Under the pieces are notes generated by a model that did not search any database, was not told the DNA's origin, and worked only from the letters and a program-made list of their open reading frames with translations. A DNA stretch of 61,645 nt from CAYMUR01 sp964393615. Its GTDB lineage: Bacteria > Planctomycetota > Planctomycetia > Pirellulales > Pirellulaceae. The position numbers and the translations under genes were made by a program. Positions within the stretch are counted from its first letter, which is position 1; every line of letters begins with the position of its first letter. This document shows positions 17,545 through 27,157 of the stretch, piece by piece. The stretch is from contig CAYMUR010000022.1 of NCBI GenBank assembly GCA_964393615.1, positions 1-61,645 of the forward strand. The letters run 5' to 3'.

Positions 17545-19548
17545 TTATTCACCCAACACCAATTCGGATTCAGGGACGTCTTTGTCATACATTGTACCCT
17601 GGACTGGCGGACCGATTAAGGCGGTAATTTCGCTCGAGTCAAGCTCTTCTTTTTCAATTAACTCTTGCGCAAGCTTGTCTAAGCTCTCACGATGATCGGT
17701 CAATAACTGGCAAGAACGATCAGCCGCTGCGTGCAGAATTTTAGCGACCTCTTCATCAATGACCTGCATCGTATGTTCGCTGAATTCTCGCAATTGGTGC
17801 ATCTCTCGACCAAGAAATGGGTCTTCATCGCTTATTTTATAATTGACTGGACCGAGGCGTTCACTCATCCCCCACTGCGTGACCATTCGACGGGCAATTT
17901 TCGTAGCTTGTTCCAAGTCTTGGGCCGCACCAGCTGTATGCTCGTCAAAAACCAACTCTTCGGCTGCACGTCCCCCGAGTAAACAAACAAGACGATTGTG
18001 AAGCTCGGATTCCGAAACACTGAGCCGATCTTCTTCTGGAAGTAGCTCAGTAGCCCCTAACATCCTACCCCGAGGAATGACCGTAACTTTGTGGACCCGG
18101 TCCGGTCCGGGAGTAATCCAGGCCAATAGGGCGTGACCAGCTTCATGATACGCTGTTTTTTCTTTTTCCATTTCAAGCAGGACTTCTTCACGCTTGGGAC
18201 CCATGAGAACTTTGTCACGAGCGAATTCGAAATCATCCATGGCAACGGCCGTTTTGTCATGGCGAGCGGCCCACAAGGCGGCTTCGTTGACTAAGTTGCG
18301 AAGATCGGCACCAGTCAGTCCTACCGTACCATTCGCCAAACGTCTCAAATCAACATCATCTGCCAAGGGAACGTCACGCACATGTACTTTGAAAATTTCC
18401 AACCGGCCTTTACGAGTCGGCCGGTCAACCGTCACGTGTCGGTCAAACCTTCCCGGGCGCAGTAACGCCGGATCGAGAACATCAGGTCGGTTGGTAGCCG
18501 CCAGAACAATGATTGTATCATTATGGGTGAAACCGTCCATTTCGCTGAGAATCTGGTTCAGCGTCTGTTCACGTTCGTCATGGCCACCTCCCAACCCTGC
18601 TCCACGTTGCCTGCCAACAGCATCCATTTCATCGATGAACACAATAGCTGGAGCATTTTCTTTAGCCGTTTTGAACAGATCACGCACCCTGCTAGCGCCA
18701 ACTCCAACGAACATTTGAATAAACTCGGAACCATTCACTGAATAGAACGGGACGTCTGCCTCTCCAGCTACCGCTCGAGCCAATAAAGTTTTACCGGTGC
18801 CGGGCGGTCCCATCAGTAGTACTCCCGCTGGAATACGTCCACCCAAACGTTCAAATTTTTCCGAATCTTTAAGAAAATCAACCATCTCTTGCAAATCGGC
18901 TTTCACACTGTCCAGCCCTGCTACGTCAGCAAACGTGATCGGTTGTTTGCTACCTTCAAACCGTCTCGCCGTACTTTTACTGAAACCGGACAAAAAACCA
19001 CCACCCAGGAACTGGTCTCGAGTCCTGCGAAACATTAAATAGAGAAACAGCAACAACAGCAATGGTAACACCACACTGGCCAACATCATCATAAACGTGC
19101 TATCTCGCTCACCACGATCCTTGTACTCTAACACGCCTTCGGCCGCGACACTGGTCGCGACAAGATCCTCAAATTCATCCTGTGCACGGTCACTGTCCGG
19201 AACCTTCGTAAAGAAATCTTTGCCAAGGAGTATTACCTCACCGTTCTTTAAGGGTGTTTCAAGGTTTCCTGTTTTCTTGTTCAAGCGATCCGGTGCTCCG
19301 GGCGGATCCTTGAATGTTCCGTGCAACTCCAGCCCATGCTTTTCAAGCGTTAGAATGTTCTCTAGTTCAAGTTGAGCTTTAAAGAAGTGATAGTCAATTT
19401 CAGTCAACGTCGAGAGCGTGTTGTGAATCGCTAAAACCACAAACAGCCCCAGCAGCACGAAAAGCAGCCAGGTGCTAGATCCTAGTCGGCGACGGGACGA
19501 ATTTTCGTCCACGGAGTCAGATGACTTTTCAGGCGGAGACGGTTCCAT
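17545..19548 (-). CDS. ftsH: ATP-dependent zinc metalloprotease FtsH
   Basis: A 667-residue membrane AAA+ protease. Two transmembrane helices (about 27-45 and 151-172) bracket the FtsH extracellular domain. Then follow Walker A GPPGTGKT (247-254), the FVGVGASRVRDLF pore region (280-292), Walker B IVFIDEMDA (302-310), the second region of homology with GRFDRHV (367-371) and the zinc motif HEAGH (468-472), with the third ligand Asp in the AAQDLEQATKIARRM segment. It degrades membrane and short-lived proteins. The ATG has an AAAGGAAC ribosome-binding site just upstream. Confidence 0.97.
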   Translation of the reverse strand: MEPSPPEKSSDSVDENSSRRRLGSSTWLLFVLLGLFVVLAIHNTLSTLTEIDYHFFKAQLELENILTLEKHGLELHGTFKDPPGAPDRLNKKTGNLETPLKNGEVILLGKDFFTKVPDSDRAQDEFEDLVATSVAAEGVLEYKDRGERDSTFMMMLASVVLPLLLLLFLYLMFRRTRDQFLGGGFLSGFSKSTARRFEGSKQPITFADVAGLDSVKADLQEMVDFLKDSEKFERLGGRIPAGVLLMGPPGTGKTLLARAVAGEADVPFYSVNGSEFIQMFVGVGASRVRDLFKTAKENAPAIVFIDEMDAVGRQRGAGLGGGHDEREQTLNQILSEMDGFTHNDTIIVLAATNRPDVLDPALLRPGRFDRHVTVDRPTRKGRLEIFKVHVRDVPLADDVDLRRLANGTVGLTGADLRNLVNEAALWAARHDKTAVAMDDFEFARDKVLMGPKREEVLLEMEKEKTAYHEAGHALLAWITPGPDRVHKVTVIPRGRMLGATELLPEEDRLSVSESELHNRLVCLLGGRAAEELVFDEHTAGAAQDLEQATKIARRMVTQWGMSERLGPVNYKISDEDPFLGREMHQLREFSEHTMQVIDEEVAKILHAAADRSCQLLTDHRESLDKLAQELIEKEELDSSEITALIGPPVQGTMYDKDVPESELVLGE

Positions 19549-19825
19549 ATAGTTCCTTTCTTCGTGTTCCGGTCTGTGTAGTCATTCTATACAACTCGGC
19601 GTAAAAATTCGACGTGTATCCTAATCAGTGTACCGTCGGCCACCAAATTCTTGAACGGTAAAGGGAATTTCAGCGGTCGGGCCCCGTGTGACACCACACC
19701 TGCATCCCTATGCCTGGCCAACGCTACCTGGCCGGCCCGGGTAATTCAGACCATGGCACCAACGTTTCCAGGAGCTATTTCCGCCCCACAGCCACTCCCA
19801 CTTTCGCCCAATCGAATCACTAAGT

Positions 19826-22441
19826 TTATCGAACATTCATGACACCCTGTCGACACTTCAAATAGAGATGAACTATTTCCTGCGTCATCCCAAAAGGGAG
19901 GTCGGACGATGCCAATTGAATGGGTTCGGAGGATTTCTCCGGCAAGACTTGGTCCAGATGTACGATCTGCTCCGGCGAAAGAACCCCCTCTATCTTAAAA
20001 AACCGGCCCTCGTCAAGCGATCGGACCGCATGATCAACAAGGCGCTCCATTGAAATCCCACGAATAAGGCAACATTCCTGTAGCGAGAATCCGGCATCCA
20101 ACAATCGCCATGTCCAGTAATGATCTTCCTGAGACAATTCAACAAGTCCTGGTTCCGAATCGACACAGCCGTCAGACGGGGAACCTTCTACCATTTCACC
20201 ATTTGGTCCCGTGGAATAAGTTGGTCCCGCTGGAAAATTTTGCGAACGCAGCAGCATGTTGTTGGTATTGTCAGTAAGTTTATCGACTGAACTGGGTGAC
20301 CGCACGTGCCAGCGACGCCGTGCCTGCTCGACCATTTCGTGTGGAACGCCCAAAGGCTGCGTCAAAACATCCTGACCTCGCATCACTTTCCCCCCCCAAT
20401 CTGTCAGCCGAATCACAGGGCGGAAACGCTCAATTTCAGTCTGCTCGACGAGCCCCACATCGATTAACGCATCAATCAAACCTATGACATGTGTCTGCTT
20501 GAAATCATTCAGTAATCCAAATGTCGACAACTCTTCAAGACGCCATTTTGTAATTTTTACCGACTTGGATCCACATAACATTTGGGCAACCATTTGCTTG
20601 CCAAAATTGATATCCTGGCGGAAAAATTTTTGTTCGATCCGCGCAATTCCACTGAGAGTAATTACCACGATTTCATAAAGCGGGTCTGCCAGCCCGTCTA
20701 AACTAGTCAATTCATTGGCCCCACCAGGACTCGCCATCAAGTCGCAGTTGTCACATGCTTGACACGGTTCCCCCTGTTGATCGCCAAAATAGCGCAGGAT
20801 GAATAGCTGCCTGCATTGCCGCCAACGGGCAAACTGTGTCATTTTCCTCAATTTCTCATACTCCGCTTCTTTGAGTAAATCGAGTCGGTCAAAGTCGATG
20901 TCCAGGCTTTCGAACCGCTGATGACGTCGTAGCACATGCACGGCCCTACCGCGAAACGGAGGTACATAATCAAATGTTTCAAGCTGTGACAATTCACGCA
21001 TAGCGCGTGATACGGCCGTGACTTCCATCTCCAATGACTCCGCAAGCGACGACAATTGCAGGTAAACACGTTCACAACGTCGATCACCAACAATTCGTTC
21101 CACGGCTTGTAGCACCCGCCGCCGACTGGCAGCTTGCCGTGGAATAAAATCAACCAGCGTCGGCAATTCACTGTCGATGAGCACCGCCGCCATATTTTGG
21201 CGCGGTTCGAGCCGTTCCAACGCACCGCATTGCTCCAGCATTTTTTCACAAGCGCCTACGCCTTCCGTCCCAATTTCAAGATGAAGCCGGTCTTTTATTT
21301 GTTGACGTGTCAACTCAATGGGATCCTCGTCCAAACATCGCAGATATTCGTATACAGTGGCTACCGTTTCCCGAGACGGGAAAGCCGTTTCAATAAAAAA
21401 TTCATGGATATGCTTGTCACCGGAACTGAACAGAAGCAGACAATGTGCCGGAAGATTATCTCGGCCGGCCCGGCCAGCCTCCTGGTAATAGGCTTCCAGA
21501 CTGCCCGGCATGTTATAGTGAACGACAAAACGAACATTGGCTTTGTCAACCCCCATCCCAAATGCCACCGTAGCAACTACGATGTCTATTTTTCCGGACA
21601 TAAATTCATCTTGCACACGGCTCCGTTCTTCCTGTTCCAACCCGGCGTGGTAAACACCCACTGGCTGGCCGGTCCACTGAGAAACCTCATTCGCCACCTC
21701 GACACAACGATCACGACTCGAGGCATAAACGATACCAGGACCAGCTGTCTCCTGTAAAAAATCGCGTAGCACTTGATCTTTGTCGCGTCGTGTTTCACAA
21801 CGCTGTACTGAGTATTTTAAATTCGGGCGGGCAAAACCGGTGATAAAAATCTGCGGTGACGACAAGCCAAGTTGGGCAATGACGTCATCTCGTACTGTGG
21901 GCGTGGCTGTCGCCGTCAAAGCGATTGTCTGAGGGCTACCGATCGCCGTGCGAAAACGTCCTAACCTGGCATAATCAGGCCGAAAATCATGCCCCCACTG
22001 ACTGATACAGTGGGCTTCATCTATTGCCAGTAATTGCACGTGTATCCCGCGAATCGCCTCAAGAAACCGGGGGCTACGAAATCGCTCTGGGGCAATGTAA
22101 AGCAAATCATATTGCCCCGCTTGCAAACCGTTCAGCCGATCCGCCTGATCTTCTGGCGTTAAACTACTGTTAATATAGGTAGCTTCGATGCCAAGCGCAC
22201 CCATGGAGTCGACCTGGTCCTTCATGAGCGCAATTAACGGCGAGACCACCAACGTCACACCTTCGCGCATGATAGACGGCAATTGATAACAAAGACTTTT
22301 TCCGCCGCCTGTCGGCATGATGCAGATACAGTCCTGGCCCTCAACCAGTGAAGTAATGACTTCTTTCTGGCCGGGACGGAACCGGGCAAGACCAAATTGA
22401 GACAGGTAAGACTCTATGTTCGTATCCGTCGAAATCGTCAC
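19826..22441 (-). CDS. recQ: RecQ-type ATP-dependent DNA helicase
   Basis: 871 residues from GTG 22441; an ATG at 22504 would add 21 residues of non-helicase sequence. Helicase motifs run in order: FRPGQKEVITSL (Q-motif), MPTGGGKSLCYQLP (motif I), LAIDEAHCISQWGHDFRPDY (motif II), TATATPTVRDDV (III), the VATVAFGMGVDKANVRFV and EAGRAGRD region (V-VI). A zinc-binding domain follows (CRQLFILRYFGDQQGEPCQACDNC), then an RQC winged helix. The last 150 residues carry an extra helix-turn-helix segment seen in long RecQ proteins. It unwinds branched DNA during repair and replication restart. Confidence 0.95.
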   Translation of the reverse strand: MTISTDTNIESYLSQFGLARFRPGQKEVITSLVEGQDCICIMPTGGGKSLCYQLPSIMREGVTLVVSPLIALMKDQVDSMGALGIEATYINSSLTPEDQADRLNGLQAGQYDLLYIAPERFRSPRFLEAIRGIHVQLLAIDEAHCISQWGHDFRPDYARLGRFRTAIGSPQTIALTATATPTVRDDVIAQLGLSSPQIFITGFARPNLKYSVQRCETRRDKDQVLRDFLQETAGPGIVYASSRDRCVEVANEVSQWTGQPVGVYHAGLEQEERSRVQDEFMSGKIDIVVATVAFGMGVDKANVRFVVHYNMPGSLEAYYQEAGRAGRDNLPAHCLLLFSSGDKHIHEFFIETAFPSRETVATVYEYLRCLDEDPIELTRQQIKDRLHLEIGTEGVGACEKMLEQCGALERLEPRQNMAAVLIDSELPTLVDFIPRQAASRRRVLQAVERIVGDRRCERVYLQLSSLAESLEMEVTAVSRAMRELSQLETFDYVPPFRGRAVHVLRRHQRFESLDIDFDRLDLLKEAEYEKLRKMTQFARWRQCRQLFILRYFGDQQGEPCQACDNCDLMASPGGANELTSLDGLADPLYEIVVITLSGIARIEQKFFRQDINFGKQMVAQMLCGSKSVKITKWRLEELSTFGLLNDFKQTHVIGLIDALIDVGLVEQTEIERFRPVIRLTDWGGKVMRGQDVLTQPLGVPHEMVEQARRRWHVRSPSSVDKLTDNTNNMLLRSQNFPAGPTYSTGPNGEMVEGSPSDGCVDSEPGLVELSQEDHYWTWRLLDAGFSLQECCLIRGISMERLVDHAVRSLDEGRFFKIEGVLSPEQIVHLDQVLPEKSSEPIQLASSDLPFGMTQEIVHLYLKCRQGVMNVR

Positions 22442-22891
22442 ACCAAGTCCTCCCTGACCAACGGCAACAGCACACCCGCCATGCAGACTACCTAAGGTTA
22501 CCACACATCTTCACTATTTGTAGATGATTCTAAACGACCCAGACTGGTTTGGGGAGGCACTCGGCAAAAATCAATCCAGCGCAAGCTGTCTTTCGGCGGA
22601 GGCCAGGAAAATGAAAAATGGGATTTTATGTAATTGTCAGCCGGATTGTGCAGATCCTCAACCAACAGATTACGGCAGCCGGGAAGGCAAACCTGTTCGC
22701 TGCGCCACGCGATGCTCTGGGCATCTATGTCACACATCAACCTGCTGGACGAGCTCGTGCCTTAAACTCGTGCCTTAAAATTGCCCCATGGCGTTGGCAG
22801 CATGCCAGAATTCACACACTCGTACCGATGCACCACGTCGAACCGTCTACTGATGTTTTCACCCATTAAACCCGGCCAAAACAACAGCATC
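22442..22891. other. 0.45-kb spacer
   Basis: No gene recognised; small plus-strand frames (22524-22869) have no ribosome-binding site or family. It contains one 13-bp tandem duplication and should contain the recQ promoter. Confidence 0.5.
22754..22779. repeat. 13-bp direct tandem duplication
   Basis: CTCGTGCCTTAAA occurs twice, adjacent, in the spacer upstream of recQ. Confidence 0.95.
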
Positions 22892-24040
22892 CTACTCCGT
22901 CGTTGATAGGACCGACACACGGTTTTGCGAATACTTTTCATTGAACCATGCAGGGTCAAACGGATCACGCGACCGACCTGACTCACTGGACTTTTTTAAT
23001 GGCGTCACTTCGCGAGAAGAGGAGTTAGCTGGAACTGGCTTCATTACTGTCGACGCAGGGATGGCCTTGAAAGCCCCTTCATCCAATACGCTATTTCCCA
23101 GGTTCTCTGCAACCTCCGGTACCAACACACTTTCACTTTTTCCAGGTGCGGCAGACAATGGTTTGTCAGTTTGAAAAGACCGTGGTTGGACAATTTCGAC
23201 TCCCGCAGCGCGAAACACCCAGTCTTTTACCAAAGTGTATTGTTCACTGCTGATTTGAACCTGCCCCGGTTTGCGGTCCGGTCCATGAGCAAGCCGGGCA
23301 AATTCCAACAATGGACTAAGTCGTGGGTTTTCCCTATCGATCTGCTGCAATGTGGCTTCGAGATTTTTTAGTGTAAAAGGCCGTGTCATCGCTCCACGCC
23401 ACGGGTTACGCCGAACACGATATGCCGTTAATGCACGTCGCCCGTGGCACTTTGCCAACGCACAACTATTGATTAACAGCGGCTGAACTACACTGGCAAA
23501 CTCTTCCAAAGTGGCCCGGGAAACAGGAGTGCGAGCAGGCCTGTCTTTTGACCGGTTCGAGCGAAGCGTAGGTGGTTCTGGATTGACCGCACTGGCATTT
23601 TTTATCCGCTGGCTGGCTATTTGTAGCTGACGCGATAGGGATTGTACCGACGGGTGGTCCGGATGTATCCCGTTCGCTATCTGAAATTGTCGAGTCGCAT
23701 GCCCCATTAACTCTTCCCGCAGACACCAGTACGCCAATCGAACATACCCGCTGAGGTCACCGGGTACTACTTCGGATGACTTGAGATCAAAAGCTTCCTC
23801 CATATCACGGCACTCATAGGCCACTTGCTGCCGTGACAAACGAATTTCCCCACCACCCGCCATGGCGACCAAATAACCATCCCCATGCGGCGAAATCTTT
23901 CCCTTCACCGTACTACCATTACGCAGAACAAGCACGCCCTCCAACAGTTTTACGGGAGGGTTCGCTGCCGAAGCAAACGGGGCAGACAAGACAATGAGCG
24001 CAACAAAGCCTGCAAAAAACGAACGGGGGCTGAACATCAC
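22892..24040 (-). CDS. Secreted protein with a variant cytochrome-like CX4CH motif
   Basis: A 382-residue protein with a clear signal peptide (FFAGFVALIVLSAPFASAA). After it comes a beta-rich segment (EGVLVLRNGSTVKGKISPHGDGYLVAM), then a helical region. Around residue 200 is VVQPLLINSCALAKCHGRRALT, the place where planctomycete cytochrome domains carry CxxCH; here the spacing is C-x4-C-H. A FTLKNLEATLQQIDRENPRLSPLLEFA segment follows, a pattern that recurs in planctomycete secreted proteins near heme motifs. The C-terminal 100 residues are low-complexity. Heme binding is possible but unproven. It is not in an operon with its neighbours. Confidence 0.6.
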   Translation of the reverse strand: MMFSPRSFFAGFVALIVLSAPFASAANPPVKLLEGVLVLRNGSTVKGKISPHGDGYLVAMAGGGEIRLSRQQVAYECRDMEEAFDLKSSEVVPGDLSGYVRLAYWCLREELMGHATRQFQIANGIHPDHPSVQSLSRQLQIASQRIKNASAVNPEPPTLRSNRSKDRPARTPVSRATLEEFASVVQPLLINSCALAKCHGRRALTAYRVRRNPWRGAMTRPFTLKNLEATLQQIDRENPRLSPLLEFARLAHGPDRKPGQVQISSEQYTLVKDWVFRAAGVEIVQPRSFQTDKPLSAAPGKSESVLVPEVAENLGNSVLDEGAFKAIPASTVMKPVPANSSSREVTPLKKSSESGRSRDPFDPAWFNEKYSQNRVSVLSTTE

Positions 24041-24268
24041 AGGGTGACCCTAGAAGGTGCTGGAAATCCGGTCAAGCTCGAAAGAAGCGTGACTTTACCC
24101 ATTCACCTGGAAACAAGCACCACGGATACCGTCATGGGGACTGGAATCAGCCGACTTGACGTCTTATACTTGGCACTTTCCCACAGAATCTGAGGAGGAA
24201 ACCTTTAGATTTCCGTCGGATTCGCTGACTCGAGAAGGCAAGCCCCCCCCAAACAGGGTGGCCCTGCT

Positions 24269-24292
24269 TAAGTTACTGCCGTAAGTTACTGC
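24269..24292. repeat. 11-bp direct repeat with 2-bp spacer
   Basis: TAAGTTACTGC occurs twice, separated by CG, about 80 bases before the acylphosphatase start. Confidence 0.9.
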
Positions 24293-24370
24293 GTGAATGA
24301 GCCAGCAAAACACCGATTGGCGAACGATAAGACGAAATTCCAATTCAAGACAAACCCCGCCAACTTAGCC

Positions 24371-24655
24371 ATGACAGCGTCAACTCTGGGTCGTCGGGAA
24401 GTCTTGTACGAAGGACAGGTACAGGGCGTCGGATTTAGGTATACTACTCATAGAATTGCAAACGATTTCTGTATAAATGGTTACGTCCAAAATCTTCCCT
24501 TGGGCCAAGTAAAGCTAGTCGTGGAAGGTGAAATAGAAGAAATCACAACTTTTTTGAGCCAGATTGATACCGTGCTAGGCGTTTACATCCAACACCAGGA
24601 ACACACACAAACTGTTGCTACAAAAGAGTTTACTGGATTCAATATCCGTTCCTGA
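24371..24655 (+). CDS. acyP: Acylphosphatase
   Basis: 94 residues from ATG 24371, the usual family length; an upstream in-frame start at 24293 would add 26 unrelated residues. The signature GQVQGVGFRY carries the phosphate-binding loop and arginine, and GYVQNLPLGQVKLVVEG carries the catalytic asparagine. Acylphosphatases hydrolyse carboxyl-phosphate bonds in small acyl phosphates in the cytoplasm. It stands 186 bases before an ABC permease gene on the same strand. Confidence 0.9.
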   Translation: MTASTLGRREVLYEGQVQGVGFRYTTHRIANDFCINGYVQNLPLGQVKLVVEGEIEEITTFLSQIDTVLGVYIQHQEHTQTVATKEFTGFNIRS

Positions 24656-24841
24656 GCGACATGCCCGAGGTGAGAACATCCCTCCATTACCGTACGTATT
24701 AGGACGTATTCAAACCCCTACATCCACTCACATCCCCGAAAAAACAAGTCTCACGAACAGAAACAGTCTATCATTTGTTGTGAATATCTGGCTTGGCTGA
24801 AAGCTTAGCCATTTAGCAGCAAAAGGTTTTGGAATCATCCC

Positions 24842-26419
24842 ATGCTACAAATCACACCTGTCTTCGGCACGTTAATGACCTGGGTCACTCCGATTTGGCT
24901 AATCGGCCTGGGCGCTCTTCTGGGATGGCTCCTGTTGCTCGTGGCGTGGGGAATCGTGGCGATTTATTCGCGTCGTACAGCAAGGCTTGCTGTCGAGGCA
25001 GTGCGCGAAGGTATCTTGTGGCCAGTTCTCATCATTGTTTCCTTGTTCACCATCATCGGTATTGTTTGTACCTTTGCCGTCGAAGATCGCAAAGAAATAC
25101 TGACCGCCATTTCACGCATTCCCTATGTTGGTACACACGAAATCGAACATCATTTGCAGGCCGCCGATGGGGGTTCCAGTCAAACCACTTCGGACCAAAC
25201 CGAACAAGAACAATCTGATGGCGAAAAACGACCATTTTTTCAACCTTCCGAACAGGCAGTGCCGGTCAACTTCCGCGTTAATGAACTGAGGTATCTCGTT
25301 TTTGACACTTCGGAAGATATTTTTGTGTCAACACGCCCCGAAGACAGTACCGAAGCACGGCAAACATTTCGTGTAACCGGTGGCAATACCTTTAACTGGT
25401 TCCCACCCGAAAAAGCTAACCTTTTCTTTCCTGATCCACATGTCGAATCGCTGTTTATTCGCAACCTGGGAACGGAAACCGCAGAGATTAACATCACGCA
25501 AGTTACGGCACTTCATTATCCCGAAGTCAAATCAATACCATTGGTTGCTATCAGTATCTTGGCAATTTTTGCAATCTATCTGGCTTGCTACACACTAAGT
25601 CCGAAGGTCTCTGCAATTGCCTTTTCGACCGCAAAATCGGAGATGGCACAACCAATATTTATGGTAGCCATGAGTTTAGGTGTGTTCCTACTTCTGGTGT
25701 TCATTTTCATTCCCTACAACACCTTTGGCGAAGACGTCAAAATGCTAAAGGACTCGGGCTTGACGCTGTTAATGGTCTTGTCTCTTCTCGTCGCTGTTTA
25801 CTCAGCAGGTTCTTCCGTGGCCGAGGAAATCGAAGGGCGTACAGCGCTCACCGTGCTCTCCAAACCCGTTGGTCGCCGTCAATTCATACTTGGAAAATTC
25901 CTCGGAATTACATGGGTTGTATTTTTGATATTTTTAATTTTGGGAGCAGTTTTTCTTACATCCATTTCCTACAAGGTTGTGTATGACGCCCGTGAAACCG
26001 CTAATCCAGATCCGCTTTGGCAAGATAGCTTCCTAGAAATTAGTCGTACTCTGCCTGGAATTGTATTGGCATTCTTCGAAACAATCGTATTGACATCGCT
26101 GAGCATCGCCATCTCTACCCGCCTACCACTGTTGGCTAATTTTGTAGTGATGTTTGCCGTTTATGTCTTGGGCCATTTGACACCGCTCATTGTGCAATCG
26201 TCACAAATCCGCGAAGTCTTTGAACCGGTGGTTTTTATTGGCAAGTTAATCGCTACCGTTGTACCCGTGTTGGACCATTTCAATGTGCAAGCGGCGGTGG
26301 CGGCCGGAGTACAGGTTCCCCTGGATTACCTAGGCTGGAGCCTTGTCTATTGTGCCCTATTTACCACCCTTTTCATGTTGCTGGCGCTGACCTTATTCGA
26401 AGACCGGGATTTGGCATGA
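24842..26419 (+). CDS. ABC-2 type permease with extracytoplasmic domain
   Basis: A 525-residue membrane protein. Two N-terminal helices (about 15-45 and 58-82) are followed by a large hydrophilic domain (about 85-235, beta-rich). Six or more helices then form the ABC-2 permease core, with the conserved EEIEGRTALTVLSKPVGRRQFILGKFLG segment (around residue 328) typical of NosY/CcmB-like exporters. It would pair with a separate ATPase to export an unknown substrate; no ATPase gene is adjacent. It is followed by a repeat array and an assembly gap. Confidence 0.8.
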   Translation: MLQITPVFGTLMTWVTPIWLIGLGALLGWLLLLVAWGIVAIYSRRTARLAVEAVREGILWPVLIIVSLFTIIGIVCTFAVEDRKEILTAISRIPYVGTHEIEHHLQAADGGSSQTTSDQTEQEQSDGEKRPFFQPSEQAVPVNFRVNELRYLVFDTSEDIFVSTRPEDSTEARQTFRVTGGNTFNWFPPEKANLFFPDPHVESLFIRNLGTETAEINITQVTALHYPEVKSIPLVAISILAIFAIYLACYTLSPKVSAIAFSTAKSEMAQPIFMVAMSLGVFLLLVFIFIPYNTFGEDVKMLKDSGLTLLMVLSLLVAVYSAGSSVAEEIEGRTALTVLSKPVGRRQFILGKFLGITWVVFLIFLILGAVFLTSISYKVVYDARETANPDPLWQDSFLEISRTLPGIVLAFFETIVLTSLSIAISTRLPLLANFVVMFAVYVLGHLTPLIVQSSQIREVFEPVVFIGKLIATVVPVLDHFNVQAAVAAGVQVPLDYLGWSLVYCALFTTLFMLLALTLFEDRDLA

Positions 26420-26616
26420 CAGAGGTAAACCCGTATTGGCACAATTAGTGCCCGGCGATACACTTTCTTCTTATGTCGCGCGGAAATTTTGTAACGGACT
26501 GCACATAAAACGAACGGAATAGCGCACCTATCATGCATTTCTTTTTCCTTTTTGTGGCGATATGCACGGGGCTTTTGATATTGGATTTGGCAACAGCCCC
26601 ACCAGGACAAGGCAGC

Positions 26617-26811
26617 GAGTAATCGACAAGCCTGGGAGTAATCGACAAGCCTGGGAGTAATCGACAAGCCTGGGAGTAATCGACAAGCCTNNNNNNNNNN
26701 NNNNNNNNNNNNNNNNNNNNNNNNNNNNNNNNNNNNNNNNNNNNNNNNNNNNNNNNNNNNNNNNNNNNNNNNNNNNNNNNNNNNNNNNNNGGGAGTAATC
26801 GACGAGCCTGG
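26617..26811. repeat. 19-bp tandem array interrupted by an assembly gap
   Basis: The unit GAGTAATCGACAAGCCTGG is present three times in full plus 17 bases of a fourth before the Ns, and once more after them with one A-to-G change. The gap is inside the array, so the true copy number is unknown and the 100 Ns are probably nominal. Confidence 0.95.
26691..26790. other. Assembly gap (100 N)
   Basis: Run of 100 N within the 19-bp tandem repeat; most likely a collapsed repeat. Confidence 1.
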
Positions 26812-27157
26812 AAATCCCTGCGTTTTATTCGCTTCGACAGAGCGTCTGTTGTCAATCGCAGTGCGAGGCTTCGTCCCATCAGTAACTACTTGAAATCCAT
26901 CAAGGTGGTAAACTGATGGAAGTTAATGCGCTGTGGAATTAGATTTCCAGAACGCCAGTTTAGGGTTGCAAGATTTCTCCTGTGTGTTTCGCTCGTTGTG
27001 CCTTGGCACTTCTTGCCCCAACAAACCCGTTGCTTTGCACGGGAATCCGATCATTTTCCCGCTTGACCTCGGCTTGGCATGCTATTACTCTCTGGCCACT
27101 CATCTCAGCAGGGCTCACTCTCGTCATCAAGAACTTGTTTCGGAGACTTCTCTGACC

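Larger units (their letters stand above)
26420..27157. other. 0.74-kb spacer with tandem repeats and an assembly gap
   Basis: Between the ABC permease and the FlgI-like gene. It holds the 19-bp repeat array and the 100-N gap. Open frames crossing it are produced by the repeat and by the long N-terminal extension of the FlgI-like frame; I support none. Confidence 0.6.

Noticed and set aside
26445..26879. Minus-strand frame across the N gap
   Set aside because: It is made by reading the 19-bp repeat and Ns.
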